This document shows, in pieces, positions 21,563 to 31,769 of a stretch of 64,000 nucleotides of DNA (its first letter is position 1; the number at the start of each line of letters is the position of its first letter). The position numbers were made by a program, and so were the translations under genes. The notes under the pieces were generated by a model. The model was not told where the DNA came from, ran no database searches, and worked only from the letters and a program-made list of their open reading frames with translations. The stretch is taken from assembly GCF_000143415.4 (NCBI RefSeq), contig NW_003314308.1, positions 1,158,654-1,222,653 on the forward strand, in the 5' to 3' direction. The stretch comes from Selaginella moellendorffii (lineage: Eukaryota > Streptophyta > Lycopodiopsida > Selaginellales > Selaginellaceae).

Positions 21563-23974
21563 TCAAAAATAACAGGAACTTCGATCTGTCTCTAGCTTCT
21601 GGCAAGTTCCCTGGATGTTGGCCATCAAAGAATAGGCCGCAGCATTGCTCCCTTCCAACTTTAAGCACCATTCGAACGCAAGCTTCCCCACTGTAGTATT
21701 GTTCCACTTTCGGCACGCTCCAAGTACTATCGACCATGACAGTGCGCTCGCCTTGAAAGGCATAGCCTCCAGTACCGCGACTGCTTTGTCGATTTCCCCG
21801 GCTCGGCCAAGGATGTCAACCAGACAATGATAGTGCTCCATCTCAGCCTGTACCTCGTATCTGCTAGTCTGCATCAAGTGAAAGAGCCTCTTTCCTTCCT
21901 CGATCAAACCGACATGGCTGCACAGCGTCAAAAGGCACAAAAAGGTGGCAGCATTTGGTCGGGAGCCTTGGTCCTGCATCCCGTTGAAAAGCTCGAAGGC
22001 CCGGGTTGTGTCACCTTGCCGACAGTAACCAGCTATCAGCGCAGTCCAAACCAGCATGTCCACCGTCGAAGCTGAATCAAACTGGCAGCTCGCATCGACC
22101 AGCTTCCCACACTTCCCGTAAAAGTCCACCAGGCAGTTCACCAGCACGGCATCGTTTTCGAGACCGGATCTGCAAACCTCTGCATGGATTGCTTTCCCGA
22201 CTTCTACAGCCACCAAACTGGAGCAGGACTTGAGAGCAGCCGCAAGAGTGTGAGCGTCCGGCTTCGTGCGCACGTACACAGCAGCAAACAGGTCCAGTGC
22301 AACCTGTCCCTCGTCAGATTCCGCGTATCCCACAATGAGCGTCGTCCACAGCACTGGATTGCAAGCGGCCATGCTGTCGAACACCTTCCTGGCATCCACC
22401 ATGCTTCCACATCTCGCATAGAGATTCACCAAACTGCTCTCAACAAACGCGTCGGTTTCCCAGCCACTTCGTCTTGCTAGAGCGTGAAGTGACATCCCTC
22501 TCTCCAGAGCCTTCACCTTTACGGGCTTCCCGTCTATTCTCTGGCCTTCTTCACTGGCAGCCAGACAGGTACACGCCTTCAGCACGGGGACGAACGTTCG
22601 TGAATTTGGATCGCAGCACTGAAGAAGCCTCATTTCTTCAAACAGCTCCAGACACAGCTCTGCTTCACCATTGTCTGCGTAGCCTAATAGCAGCGCGTTC
22701 CATGACACCACAGTCGGAAACCTTAACGTGTCGAACACCTTCCGGGCATTTAGCATGCTTCCACACCGGCAGTACATATCGATGACCGTGTTTGCGACTT
22801 GCACAGAGTTTGACACCATCCTCGTAGCCTGTGAGTGAACGACCATTCCTTTCTCCAGCCATTTCACCTTCACTGTCCTCCCATCAATCTGCTTTCCTTC
22901 TTCTCTAGCTGCCATCGTAGCGCAGGCTTTGAGTGCAGCAGCAAGCGTCAGAGCATCCGGCAGTGTGCGTCCTTCACGTTTCATCCTGTGGAAGAGCTCC
23001 AAGGCTAGCTCTCCCTGTCCATTCTCCACATACCCCCGGATCAGCGCAGTCCACGAAACCACATTGTGTGAAGTTAAGGAGTCGAAAACCTGCTGCGAGT
23101 CCGCCATCCTTCCACATTTCGCATATGCGTCAACAAGAGTGCTGGCCACGTAAATCTCCCTGTCACACCCCATCTCTCGAGCTCTATCGTGCAAAGCGAT
23201 GACCTTTTCCACGCACCGCAGCTTCACGAACTTCCCATCAACGTGACAACCATCTTCTTTTGCTGCCAGCATCGCGCAAGCCTTGAGTACCGCAACTAAA
23301 GTTCTAGAGTCTGGCTCGCAGTTTTCTCCCATTCCCATGCAGCCAAACAGCTCGAGTGCCAACTCTTCCTCCTCGTTCTCAGCACATCCCATGACCAAGG
23401 AGTTCCACGACACAACGTCTCGGAGTAGCATCCTGTCAAAGACCCGGCGAGCGTCAGCTAAGCTCCCACACTTGGAATACATGCTTACCATATTGTTGTG
23501 AAGGATATAGTCTCGGCCGCAAGAGCTTCCCTGGAACTGTGAGTGAAGCGCCATGGCTTTCTCCAAGGCCTGGGTTTTCACAAGCGTCCCATCGATCTCA
23601 CAGCCCATTTCTTTCGTCGCCAGTCCAGCGCAAGCCTTGAATCCAGCCAGAAAGATCCCTGAATCCGGCGCTGCGATCATCCCGCTCAAGATAATCTCCA
23701 CTCCCAGGCCCCCCTCTCCATTTTCCACATAACCCAGCACGAGCGAGCTCCAAGATCCCGCGTTGTGGCACGGCATTCGATCGAAGACGCCGCGCGCGAG
23801 ATCGAGACTCCCGCACCTGGCGTACATTGCGACGAGAGCATTCGCGGCAACGATCGAGCCCGCGATTCTTCCAGCGGCTTCATGGATCCTCTTCCCGCGC
23901 TCCAAATCCCTGGAGCTGCTGCACATCCGGAGATCAAGAAGGAGCTTCGCTACATTCGTCCGCGCTACTCTCAT
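21563..23974 (-). CDS. PLS-class PPR protein with repeated 16-residue insertions
   Basis: Intronless, 803 aa, ATG 23974. It contains PLS repeats with NALVAMYARCGSLDLARGVF and relatives, and an E1-like C terminus (SWSIVLGACRKWNN to AAAYSLMANI), without DYW. In at least four consecutive repeat sets an extra ~16-residue block of the form EEG-x-x-IDGK-x-VK-x-x-x separates KAC...LAA from LEKG...LHSQA (first copy about residues 121-136, then about every 100 residues). The same block occurs in the paralogue at 8583-10724. A telo-box (24053-24061) lies about 80 bp upstream. It is presumably an organellar RNA-binding protein. Confidence 0.93.
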   Translation of the reverse strand: MRVARTNVAKLLLDLRMCSSSRDLERGKRIHEAAGRIAGSIVAANALVAMYARCGSLDLARGVFDRMPCHNAGSWSSLVLGYVENGEGGLGVEIILSGMIAAPDSGIFLAGFKACAGLATKEMGCEIDGTLVKTQALEKAMALHSQFQGSSCGRDYILHNNMVSMYSKCGSLADARRVFDRMLLRDVVSWNSLVMGCAENEEEELALELFGCMGMGENCEPDSRTLVAVLKACAMLAAKEDGCHVDGKFVKLRCVEKVIALHDRAREMGCDREIYVASTLVDAYAKCGRMADSQQVFDSLTSHNVVSWTALIRGYVENGQGELALELFHRMKREGRTLPDALTLAAALKACATMAAREEGKQIDGRTVKVKWLEKGMVVHSQATRMVSNSVQVANTVIDMYCRCGSMLNARKVFDTLRFPTVVSWNALLLGYADNGEAELCLELFEEMRLLQCCDPNSRTFVPVLKACTCLAASEEGQRIDGKPVKVKALERGMSLHALARRSGWETDAFVESSLVNLYARCGSMVDARKVFDSMAACNPVLWTTLIVGYAESDEGQVALDLFAAVYVRTKPDAHTLAAALKSCSSLVAVEVGKAIHAEVCRSGLENDAVLVNCLVDFYGKCGKLVDASCQFDSASTVDMLVWTALIAGYCRQGDTTRAFELFNGMQDQGSRPNAATFLCLLTLCSHVGLIEEGKRLFHLMQTSRYEVQAEMEHYHCLVDILGRAGEIDKAVAVLEAMPFKASALSWSIVLGACRKWNNTTVGKLAFEWCLKLEGSNAAAYSLMANIQGTCQKLETDRSSCYF

Positions 23975-24129
23975 AGCAGCGATCGCTCACCTCGAGGCGC
24001 GTCGCGGCGGCCAATCGGCTCCATCGCCACGAAATATTTCCCTCTAGACTATAAACCCTAACTTTTCGAATTAAAAGTCAATGGTTATAAAACGCGGTAG
24101 CTCCATTGTTAGCTACAAAAACAAATGAA

Positions 24130-25247
24130 CTAGACAATGCGCTCTAGCTCCCGCGCGTAGCCCAGAGTTTGATTGATGAGCTGCAGCGATGGAATCTCCT
24201 TGCAAAGCGAAAAATCCTTCACCTTCTGGAAGTAGACGCATCGATTTCTTATCTCCCAGTCCGGATGCTCCTGCAAAAATGAAAGAGATGATATCGAGAG
24301 ATCGCAACAGTGGAGAGAGAAGTACCTCACTGATGTAAGTCATGAGGTCCTGATCTCTCGTGAACTTGAAAATCGTCTTGGCATCGTCCAGCGTCAGGAA
24401 ATCGTAAGCTTTCTCGCTGCAGCCAGCAATCTCATCCCTGGAACAAAATCGATATTGATCAAACTCTCCTCTTCTTTCAAAGGAAAAGAGAATCTTACCT
24501 CACGGTCTTGGCGAGAAGATTGATGAAGTAATTGTAGCTGTCGTGAGGAACCTTTCGGCTACGAAGGACGTGATTGTAAGCGCCCTCCATCAGTGCCTGC
24601 TCCAGCTCCACCACGATCTTGATGCAATCGTTCTTGAGAGCTTCCGGAGACAAGAGCTCGAGCTCGGTGTGAAACTCGGCGATCCTGTTCTGGACGAGTA
24701 GCCGCAGGAGATTGAGACCCAGCATGATGTACTCGAAATTCGATGGAGGAATCAGGTGTCTACAAGACCAAAGAAGAGAAAAATCGGCCCAAAGAAGAAA
24801 GATGAAAGAGCCACTCTACCTTGTGTCTGTGTAGTAAGGCTTGAGCTGGAGAAAATGGAGCTCGAAAGATTCCTGGTCTTCAGTCCCAACGCTCAAGAGC
24901 ACAGCCTGCTCAAGGATGGATCCTAGAACAAAAAAAGAGAAAGATAAAAAACTTGGATGTGAAAGAGATTCTAACATAGATTGTTCTTACGAGCAAGCTT
25001 GAGCTCCTCGACTTGAGTAGAGGTGTGGCGATAGAGCGGTGGAAGGCCGGAGAACTCGGTGAGCTTGACCTGGAAGAGCTCGATTCTACTCAGCCGAGAG
25101 CCGCATTGGATCGAAATCTAGGAAGGAACTCACCTTGAGCTGATTGAGGAAGGCGCGCGCGCTGTCGAAATTCCGGGCGAAAATGCTCGTCTCGAGGCGC
25201 CCGTAGAGGCGCTGCGCCTCCAGGACCTTGCTGTTGCCGCTGTCCAT
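24130..25247 (-). CDS. RPN12: 26S proteasome regulatory particle lid subunit RPN12 (PSMD8)
   Basis: Six exons: 25134-25247, 24991-25069, 24820-24922, 24499-24759, 24326-24437 and 24130-24270; 810 nt, 269 aa, the family length. Diagnostic stretches are MLGLNLLRLLVQNRIAEFHT, ELEQALMEGAYN, RDEIAGCSEKAYDFL, the winged-helix part around FTRDQDLMTY and the closing CKEIPSLQLINQTL...RELERIV, nearly identical to plant RPN12a. RPN12 joins the lid last and licenses its docking on the base of the 19S particle, in cytosol and nucleus. The N terminus (MDSGNSKVLEAQRLYG) differs from Arabidopsis in length but is in phase. It shares a 51-bp divergent promoter with mS33. Confidence 0.96.
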
Positions 25248-25298
25248 CGCTCCCTCTCCCACTCTCCCCCAAACCCTAACTTTAGGTTAGGGGCGAAG
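25248..25298. promoter_or_regulatory. 51-bp bidirectional promoter between RPN12 and mS33, with telo-box
   Basis: Only 51 bases separate the two divergent start codons. AAACCCTAA (25271-25279) and a nearby TTAGGTTAG form a telo-box pair, an element known in plant ribosomal-protein and translation-related promoters. The transcripts probably overlap in their leaders. No TATA box is visible. Confidence 0.6.
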
Positions 25299-25906
25299 AT
25301 GGGTGTGGTGAGATTGATCACCAGGCTCGCAAATCCCGCGCAGCGAAGGTGAGCTATGGATCTTTCGCCCTCTTTTCTGATCGATGCGCGCTCTCACAGG
25401 CATTGGGTTCCAAAGAAGAAGATCTTGGGCACCCCCGAGCTCAATCGGATCTACAATGGCCCTGGCGTGGATCAGGACTACGGTAACGACCGATTGATTG
25501 TCTTGGAGCTCGCTCTATCGATTGAAAGCTCTCTCTTTCTCGCAGTGAATAGCGAGAAGTACAAGACCGAGATCCTCCAAGCCAAAGCTCGGATTTTCAA
25601 CTACGTGATTGGGAATGGATTGCGATCAGGCCACAAGATTCTCAGGAGGAAGCTCATCGGCCCGGAGCTCGTCAAGTGGTACCCATTCCCCTTGCAGCAT
25701 TTGGATCGGCGATTCAAGGATCCAACTGAGGAGAGGTATGAGAATTCTTCCTTCACGCAAATTTCTAGTTTGTTCTTGCGGATTGATCGCGCTCTCCTCT
25801 TTCCAGGCGATACCAGAGATTGCAAAGATTGAAACGAGCGGGCAAAGGAAGACCCAAGAAAGGCCAAGGCAAGCGAGCGACCGCCAAAGCCAGCAAGAAG
25901 AAATAG
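25299..25906 (+). CDS. Mitochondrial small-subunit ribosomal protein mS33 (MRP-S27/S33 family)
   Basis: Four exons: 25299-25348, 25400-25482, 25546-25735 and 25807-25906; 423 nt, 140 aa. Residues from about 50 match the mS33 family: LQAKARIFNYVIGN, HKILRRKLIGPELVKWYPF, then a basic tail (LKRAGKGRPKKGQGKRATA). The N-terminal ~45 residues (MGVVRLITRLANPAQRR, HWVPKKKILGTPELN) are longer than in the ~100-aa angiosperm proteins I know and have an Arg-rich start, consistent with a mitochondrial presequence. Each exon junction keeps frame. It is a component of the mitoribosome small subunit. Confidence 0.87.
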
Positions 25907-25959
25907 AGTTTCTAGGGTTCTTGAGAGGGATAGGAGTTTTAGGGTTCTTGGGGAGATCG

Positions 25960-26456
25960 ATGGCGATGGCGATGGCTCTAGGCAGGAAATGCGGCTTGAT
26001 CCCGCGGCAATTGGTACAGTTCTTTCGTTTCTCTCGCATCGCAGCGCTCTGATTTGGATGGATCGAGCGCAGCAACAGGTGCGCGGCGTGTATATCGATT
26101 GCAAGGGGCTGAATTTCGAGCAAGCCATGGCGCGCTATGGCCGGAAAATGCGACAGGACAAGACGCTCAACGATCTGCTCAAGAAGGAGTACTACGTGAA
26201 GCCGTCGGAGCAGCGGCGCCAGGCGGAGAAGGAGCGCGTCAAGCGAACAAAGAAGAGGCTCTTCCGGGAGAAGCTCAAGTTCGTCTTGATGTTGCGAGCA
26301 AGGTTTGCATTTCTCTTTCCCTCCCTTTGTTCTTCATCCACCATAGCTGGTGTTCTTTCTCATCGGAAAAATCCAGCTTTGCTTCTCTCATCTCCCTCTT
26401 TGCGAGATCTTGAATCGGTTACTGATGATCTTCTCCTCGTTTCCAGAGGGCTGTGA
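25960..26456 (+). CDS. bS21-family ribosomal protein, organellar
   Basis: Three exons: 25960-26013 (MAMAMALGRKCGLIPRQL), 26079-26302 and a 10-nt last exon 26447-26456 (ends RARGL); 288 nt, 95 aa. The conserved bS21 core is VRGVYIDCKGLNFEQAM, RYGRKMRQDKTLNDLL, KKEYYVKPSEQRR, then a basic helix (ERVKRTKKRLFREK). The short N-terminal extension could be an organelle presequence; mitochondrion is more likely than plastid but not proven. I chose the acceptor at 26077-26078 (CAACAG|GTG) over the closer CGCAG at 26044 because only it keeps phase with exon 1. It is adjacent to mS33, so two organellar small-subunit protein genes sit side by side. Confidence 0.85.
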
Positions 26457-26550
26457 TCGAATTTTGGTGATCTTTGATTTGTTATCCTCGCTACTAGAGT
26501 AGAGGTACTGTTCTTATGAACCAACAAGAGCCCTAAGTTTCTTTTCTATC

Positions 26551-27025
26551 ATGGCCTCGGGAGGGCCTCTTCTCGGTCTCGACGACCTCATCCATGATCT
26601 CAACAAAGACCCAGCTTCTCCGAATTTCCCCTGGTTGGATCGCCCATCAGCAGCGCAAGAAGATCATCATCTCCCTCTGGATCTCGATCTCGTAGAGGTG
26701 CTTCCTCTTTCTTTCAATCCCTCAACCTGTGTGCCAAGCAATACCATTGCAGGAAATCCAGGAGACCTGCCGCGATCTCAATGCCGCATTGGAGCGTCCA
26801 GGCTATGCTTGGACCTCACTCAACCAGAAGGTGGGTCGCCTCGATCGTCGATTCCTCCGCAATTTCTCATGTGGGTCGTGTGGAAAATCTCAGCTATGTA
26901 CGAGCCTGGCGGCCGCAGCCGAGATCCTTCGAATCAGCCACGCGAATTTCGCGCAATTGCTCCAGAAACTCCAAACCCTGCGCACGATTGTTGGCAGGGG
27001 AGAAGGAACCCTAAAGATGCTATAA
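26551..27025 (+). CDS. Small helical protein of unknown function
   Basis: Starts ATG 26551 (MASGGPLLGLDDLIHDLNKD). Exons are 26551-26697, 26753-26830 and either continuous to 27025 or, with a 63-nt in-frame intron (26831-26893), ending in 26894-27025, giving a protein of about 118 aa. Predicted features are an acidic N terminus with DLDLVE, then helices EIQETCRDLNAALERPGYAW and AAAAEILRISHANFAQLLQK with heptad-like Leu spacing, suggesting a short coiled coil. I do not recognise the family. The 5' flank is shared with the bS21 3' end. The intron choice is the main uncertainty: both forms are open. Confidence 0.55.
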
Positions 27026-27384
27026 ATGCCGATTTTCTAGGTCGAGTATATTCTCTTAGGGCAGGGCGTGCCATAAGGGTTTCCAACGACAGCGCGCCCC
27101 TCATCGATAGAGCTGGCTCTGCTCCATCTTCCCTGCGACGCGCGGTAAGTCTCCCTCTCCCTCAAGATCTATGCGCTAGAATTCTCGATTTCGCGCTAGA
27201 AATCTTGATTTCTACAGTAGGAATTGCTCTGGTCGGTGTGCGCTCGCATTTCAAGGGAGAATTCGCTGTGTGCTTTCTACCCGATTTTTTCGAGTACCAA
27301 AACTAATGGTTTTTTGTTCTCTTTTGTATCCAGATTATCGAATCGAGAGTGTGAGGCTTCTTCCAAGAGGGCAATTGTTCTAGA
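27026..27384. other. Intergenic spacer
   Basis: 359 bases between the small helical gene and the next ATG. It contains GT-AG-like pairs (a donor near 27146 and an acceptor near 27334) that could form a 5' UTR intron of the following gene. Nothing else was recognised. Confidence 0.45.
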
Positions 27385-28423
27385 ATGTTTGGAGGTGGAT
27401 ACAGGAAAGACGATGGATTGCCCGCTGTAAGCACTGCGAACATTTTCTCTGCGCTTGAGCGAAAATCCAACAAGAAGAAGTTGGACAAGCATGCATTGCA
27501 AAGCAGCCAGAGTAAGCAGCAGGAGGACGCTGGCCAGTTTTGGGTGCCAAGTCCGGTTACCGTCAAGTCTTGGGCCGATGTCGAGGACGACGACGATTAC
27601 TTTGCGACCACCGCACCGCTGCCAGCGATCTGGGGCCAGACAACAACAAAGGCCTCGCAGGAATCCTCCGTGAACCATGACTTGAATCACTTGGAGGTAA
27701 CCATCTTTTCTCGTGGTTCTCTCCTCTCTTTCTTTTTCTTCTTCTTGCTGATGGTACGCTTGTTCCTTGGACAGGATTCCGAGGTTGACGAGGATTTTGA
27801 CGATGATGCCGACGAAGAGGTCGAAGAAGAGAAAAGCGAGGAAGCCGGTGTCGTGAGTTCAGGACAAGCTGAGCAACGTCCTCAAACTCCCACGGTACTT
27901 CGCGAGCTGGACAAGCAGCTCTCCAAGAAGGAGATCAAGAAGAAGGAATTGGCGGAGCTTGCGGCCGTCCTGGCCGAGTTTGGCGTTTCCACGGAGGAGA
28001 CGAAGAAAGAAGCGAAGAACGGTACGTAACGAAATAACTCGCTTCCTTCTTTCTCTTCTCGGGCTTATCGGCTTCTAACTTCCAGAAGACGACGAGGATG
28101 CCGTTCCGAGCAACGACGGCGACGCTGCAAACAACGAGGCGGAGAGGAAGATCGCGAAGAAGAAGAAGCCCAAGAAGGAGAAGACCGCTCCTGCCGTGCC
28201 CGTGATCATGGAGGAGATCGAATCGAACGTGACGGCGGTCGCGGAGCCGATGGACGTTCTCATCAAGAAGAAGCTGGTGGCGGGCAAAAAGAAGAAATCC
28301 GTCAAGGAGAACAGCTCCGCCGCCACGAGCAAAGTCGCCGCCGAGGCCGCCGCTCGAGCTGCAAAGCTGGCCGCCGCCAAGAAGAAGGAGAAGAGCCACT
28401 ACAACCAGCAGCCAGCTCGTTGA
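27385..28423 (+). CDS. Conserved plant protein, acidic/Lys-rich, function unknown
   Basis: Three exons: 27385-27696, 27775-28021 and 28086-28423; 897 nt, 298 aa. It begins MFGGGYRKDDGLPAVS. Then come SWADVEDDDDYFATTAPLP, an acidic tract (EVDEDFDDDADEEVEEE) and a conserved-looking helix LSKKEIKKKELAELAAVLAE followed by FGVS. Basic Lys clusters (KKKKPKKEK, AGKKKKS) and an Ala-rich helix precede the end NQQPAR. Plant proteins with the same layout (WxDDDDYF box, then LSKKExKKKELAEL) are known to me only as uncharacterised. The composition suggests a nuclear or ribosome-associated factor; this is inference. Confidence 0.75.
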
Positions 28424-29384
28424 TTGCCGCCATGGATCTCAATCGATTTCCAGCAAGCTCCGGGACGCGAGAAGGAAAGAAAGATCACAAAGACAATGTG
28501 CTACCATCATCAGCATCACTTATATTATAAAGTCGTGTTCTTTGCCTATTGGCTGAATCTCTGTCGTGTCTACAACGATCAAAAACTTGGAACTAACTTG
28601 CGTGAGCTCTTCGTCTACACGATCAAAGTAGCAACTATCCTAAACTCAAAGCTAACTTGCGTGTCCTCGTCGTGTACACGATCAAAATCAAAGTAGCAAC
28701 GATCAAAATCTTGGCAGACACGAAACAAAGGATAATACTTGAAGAAACAAACGATCTTACAAGGAAAAATTGCGTGATAAGATTGGATTACATTGAACTA
28801 TCGCGTTTAAATCTTCTTCTTCTTGGAAAGATGAATGGAGGGATGTTCCAATATCTCAGAACAGAAACGCTGCAACGTTTTTGGACAAATAGCAGTGGTA
28901 TGAGTAGCCATTTTTTGGTGTGTTTTTTTCTCTTTTTGTTTGAGAAATCAGCAAAGAATCGTACCTTTGTTTGCAGTTCGTTGTCATCTTGCCAAAAGCG
29001 AATCTTATGATGGCAGCAACCATACAGACTTTTGAATGAATCGCCAGGAACGGAAGCCATGGATGGATTCATCACGAAGCCTGGAACCTGGAACCCAACT
29101 GCAGCAAGCAAGCAAAAAAGAATAGAAACGAAGAGAAAGAATCGAGAAGATAAGAAAGAGGAGAAAATCAACAACGAGAGACTTACCCGCAGCGCAGCGA
29201 GTAAAATGTGTTCTTGAGAAGCTTCTTCTTTCCGACTGAAAACAACAGTTACTAGAAACGAAGAAAAGGAGAAGAAAGAATCTGCAGAAACGGGACGCAC
29301 ACGTAAGTGAGCAACAGAGAAAAGAGAAAAATCGAAGCTTTCCATCGATCGAGGACTGAGCGAGCAGAGAAACGAGGGACGCAA
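28424..29384 (-). ncRNA. Probable 3' part of the spliced MIR166 primary transcript
   Basis: No convincing protein is encoded here. The minus strand carries splice-like signals: CTGCG|GTAAGTC near 29190, CTTGCTGCAG acceptor near 29092-29101, and CAAAG|GTACG near 28963. They are in line with the MIR166 hairpin just upstream. The open frames across them are out of phase with each other and lack domains, so I read them as exons of the non-coding primary transcript. The lower end (28424-28750) is probably the 3' flank of the plus-strand gene. The transcript end is not defined. Confidence 0.45.
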
Positions 29385-29530
29385 ATTTGTAGCTGAGGGG
29401 AATGAAGCCTGGTCCGACACAACACGATCTCCAGATCAAACTGTGATGCTTGTTTCTCAACTTTGCGATTTGATCAGATCTCGGCGATGCTGTCTCGAGC
29501 CAGGCAGCACTCCCCGCAACATAAACCGCT
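29385..29530 (-). ncRNA. MIR166: MIR166 precursor hairpin
   Basis: On the minus strand the 3' arm holds the full 21-nt miR166 (29417 to 29397: TCGGACCAGG...CATTCCCC). The 5' arm holds a matching star strand (29515 to 29495: GGGGAGTGCT...GGCTCGA). Aligned end to end they pair at 18 of 21 positions including two G-U pairs, with an internal C/T-T/T mismatch typical of miR166 duplexes. The stem extends on both sides. miR166 guides cleavage of class III HD-ZIP mRNAs that set leaf and vascular polarity. A minus-strand TATA box lies at 29821-29829. Downstream GT-AG pairs (donor near 29190 with acceptor near 29092, and another donor near 28963) suggest a spliced primary transcript reaching below 29 kb. 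Confidence 0.93.
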
Positions 29531-29820
29531 TTGTCTTTCGCTCTAGAGTCTAATTTCTCGCTCGACCGATCAACTGAAAGATGTGGGGGAGCTTCTCTTT
29601 TTCCCTTCCTGGAAAGGATGATCCAGATCTACATGCTGCTGCCATTCACATCGCAGTGGATCGAATCGATCGATTAAATTACAGTGACCCAGCAAACAAT
29701 TGCAGCGGGATGGAGAGGACTGAAGAGAGGAAGGAAAAAACGACTTCTTCTCAGGAAGAAAGTCAAGGAAAAGAGGAGCGAGCGAGCGAGCGAGGGAGAA
29801 ATGGTCTGTCCGGCCACAAG

Positions 29821-29829
29821 CTTTTATAG
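29821..29829 (-). promoter_or_regulatory. TATA box of MIR166
   Basis: Minus-strand CTATAAAAG, about 300 bases upstream of the hairpin. Transcription would begin near 29795, within a GAGC-repeat-rich leader. Confidence 0.55.
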
Positions 29830-31769
29830 AAGAAGATTCAAGAAGGAAGGCACGCCAGTAACAATCAATCCTGGATCATAGAATAGATGGGTCAGCTGCC
29901 CCTAAAAACCTATCGATTTTTCTCACACACTCCACTCTCTCTCCGTGCTGCGCGAGCATTCATCCCACTGCTCCAGCGAAAAAAAAATTTGACACTCCAC
30001 ACATCCACAACGAAGACGAAGAAGAGGAGAAAGAAAGAATTCTTCCACTCGTTTTGTCGCTACTTTTAGTTTTGCCCTAAAAACCACTCACAGACGGAAT
30101 CAGCGTCACGTCACCGCCAAGTTGACGGCGCCGCTAACTTTGGCGCCCCTCGTACGGAATCCCTGTCATTGGCGCATTATTACTTCCGTTGCCCTGTCTC
30201 GCCTAAATTTTTTCTTTTCTACGTGCTCCTCAACATTGTTATTTGTTTCCTGCCGTACAATGATTTTCCAACCATATCTATTTGGGCCAGGGCCTGGCCA
30301 GCCATCTGAATTTGGGCCAGGCAGGGCCGACGTGGCAGCGGCAACCACGTGCGTGCATTTAATGGGCCTAGAGCGGTCATAAATAGGCCCATTGTCCCAA
30401 ATGCATGGCATGGGCCACATTTCTTCCTCCTTGTACTGGGTGGAAAAAAACTTGGAACCTCTGTCCAACATGGACTAGTACTACCACTATTACTACTACT
30501 ACCACAAATTCACTCATCCATCAAAACCATCCAGCCACGCAAAGAACTTAAAATTCTGGTTTGACCAACACTCAAGCTTATGAGTGTGTATGATTCAACA
30601 TACTTGTATCAAACCCTGTATGTACAGTGGTAGACAAATCAAACAAACCCTCTAAGTACACAATTGCAACTGGGTGGTGTTTAGGGTTTGAAGATGGAAT
30701 ATTCTCTGCCTATACTACCACTCACCTGACCAGGTGGTTGCTCCATTGGGCATTGGAGATGGATTTATGGCCACCGTACAAGCTACACACACCCCTAGCA
30801 AAATTTTCTAGGTCCTCTTAAATATACTACTGGCTTGTCAAGTGTCTTATAGTTTAGTAGAGCTGTTGTTCTAATAGTATTTTTTTGGATTTGATTATGA
30901 CTATGATCGATCTCAAGTTTGGGATCAGCAAGATCTAAGCATCAGCAAGCGATCGCCATAGTGTCGAGTCTTTATTTTGTAAGTATACAGTGTTGTATGG
31001 CCTACGTAACGCGTAGGTGGTACAGCCCTAATGTCACCGACATTGCCCCCCGAAAAACATCTCCAGCTCCCGATTTAAGGATCACACCTTACCAAGCACG
31101 AGCAGCAGTGAGCGCAGTAGTAGCAGCAGCAGAGAAGCATTGAGTTTGAGACGTCTCTCTCATGTCATTTAAGTAGAAAAAAGAGAGGGTTTTATTTTTT
31201 CTTTTAAGAAGACGAAGACCAAGAAACAAAACAAGTTAAATTCAAGGAGATTCAGTTGCTCTACGATCACGGATCTCAAAAGATTCCCCCGCTGTTTTAA
31301 AAATACGCTGCTCTTTCAAGTCTTTGTCCGTGCTTGTAAAAGTTGCAGGCAAGCTGTGTGTTTTACCTCGTAAGTAGCCACCAAAGTCAAACAAGCAAAG
31401 CCAGCCAATGTGATTCACATCGTATCAAGAAAATGCCCGCCACCTTTTCCTCTGTCTCTCTTTGCTTCGTTTTGTGTGTAGTTTTTGTATCGTTTTGCAA
31501 GGGAAAGAAGAGCGCCCATGAAGGAATTTCCTTCCTGGTGTAGCTGAAACACGAAATCCGGCTGTGTACAAGTCAAACGCCAATCACAGAGAGTAAACTA
31601 TGTTGTCTCGAGACCCGATCCCCAAGATATGAAATGTTGGGACTACGCGTCATCACCAAGTTGGGAGAAAAAACTATAATGTATAGATGATCCTGATACT
31701 GCTCATGAAAAAGAGTTCCATTTCTCCACTAAGATTTCAATTGTCTCACATGTGATGTGCTGAGGATCT
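29830..31769. other. Intergenic region, no gene recognised
   Basis: About 1.9 kb. Around 30280-30420 are several GGGCC motifs and a CACGTG (30346-30351), promoter-like but with no clear target. The right end is the 5' flank of the PPR gene at 31770. Only short ORFs without domains are present. Confidence 0.4.

Noticed and set aside
28788-29420. 210-codon minus-strand ORF near MIR166
   Set aside because: It overlaps the mature miR166 sequence and splice-like signals and has no domain; better explained as the primary microRNA transcript.
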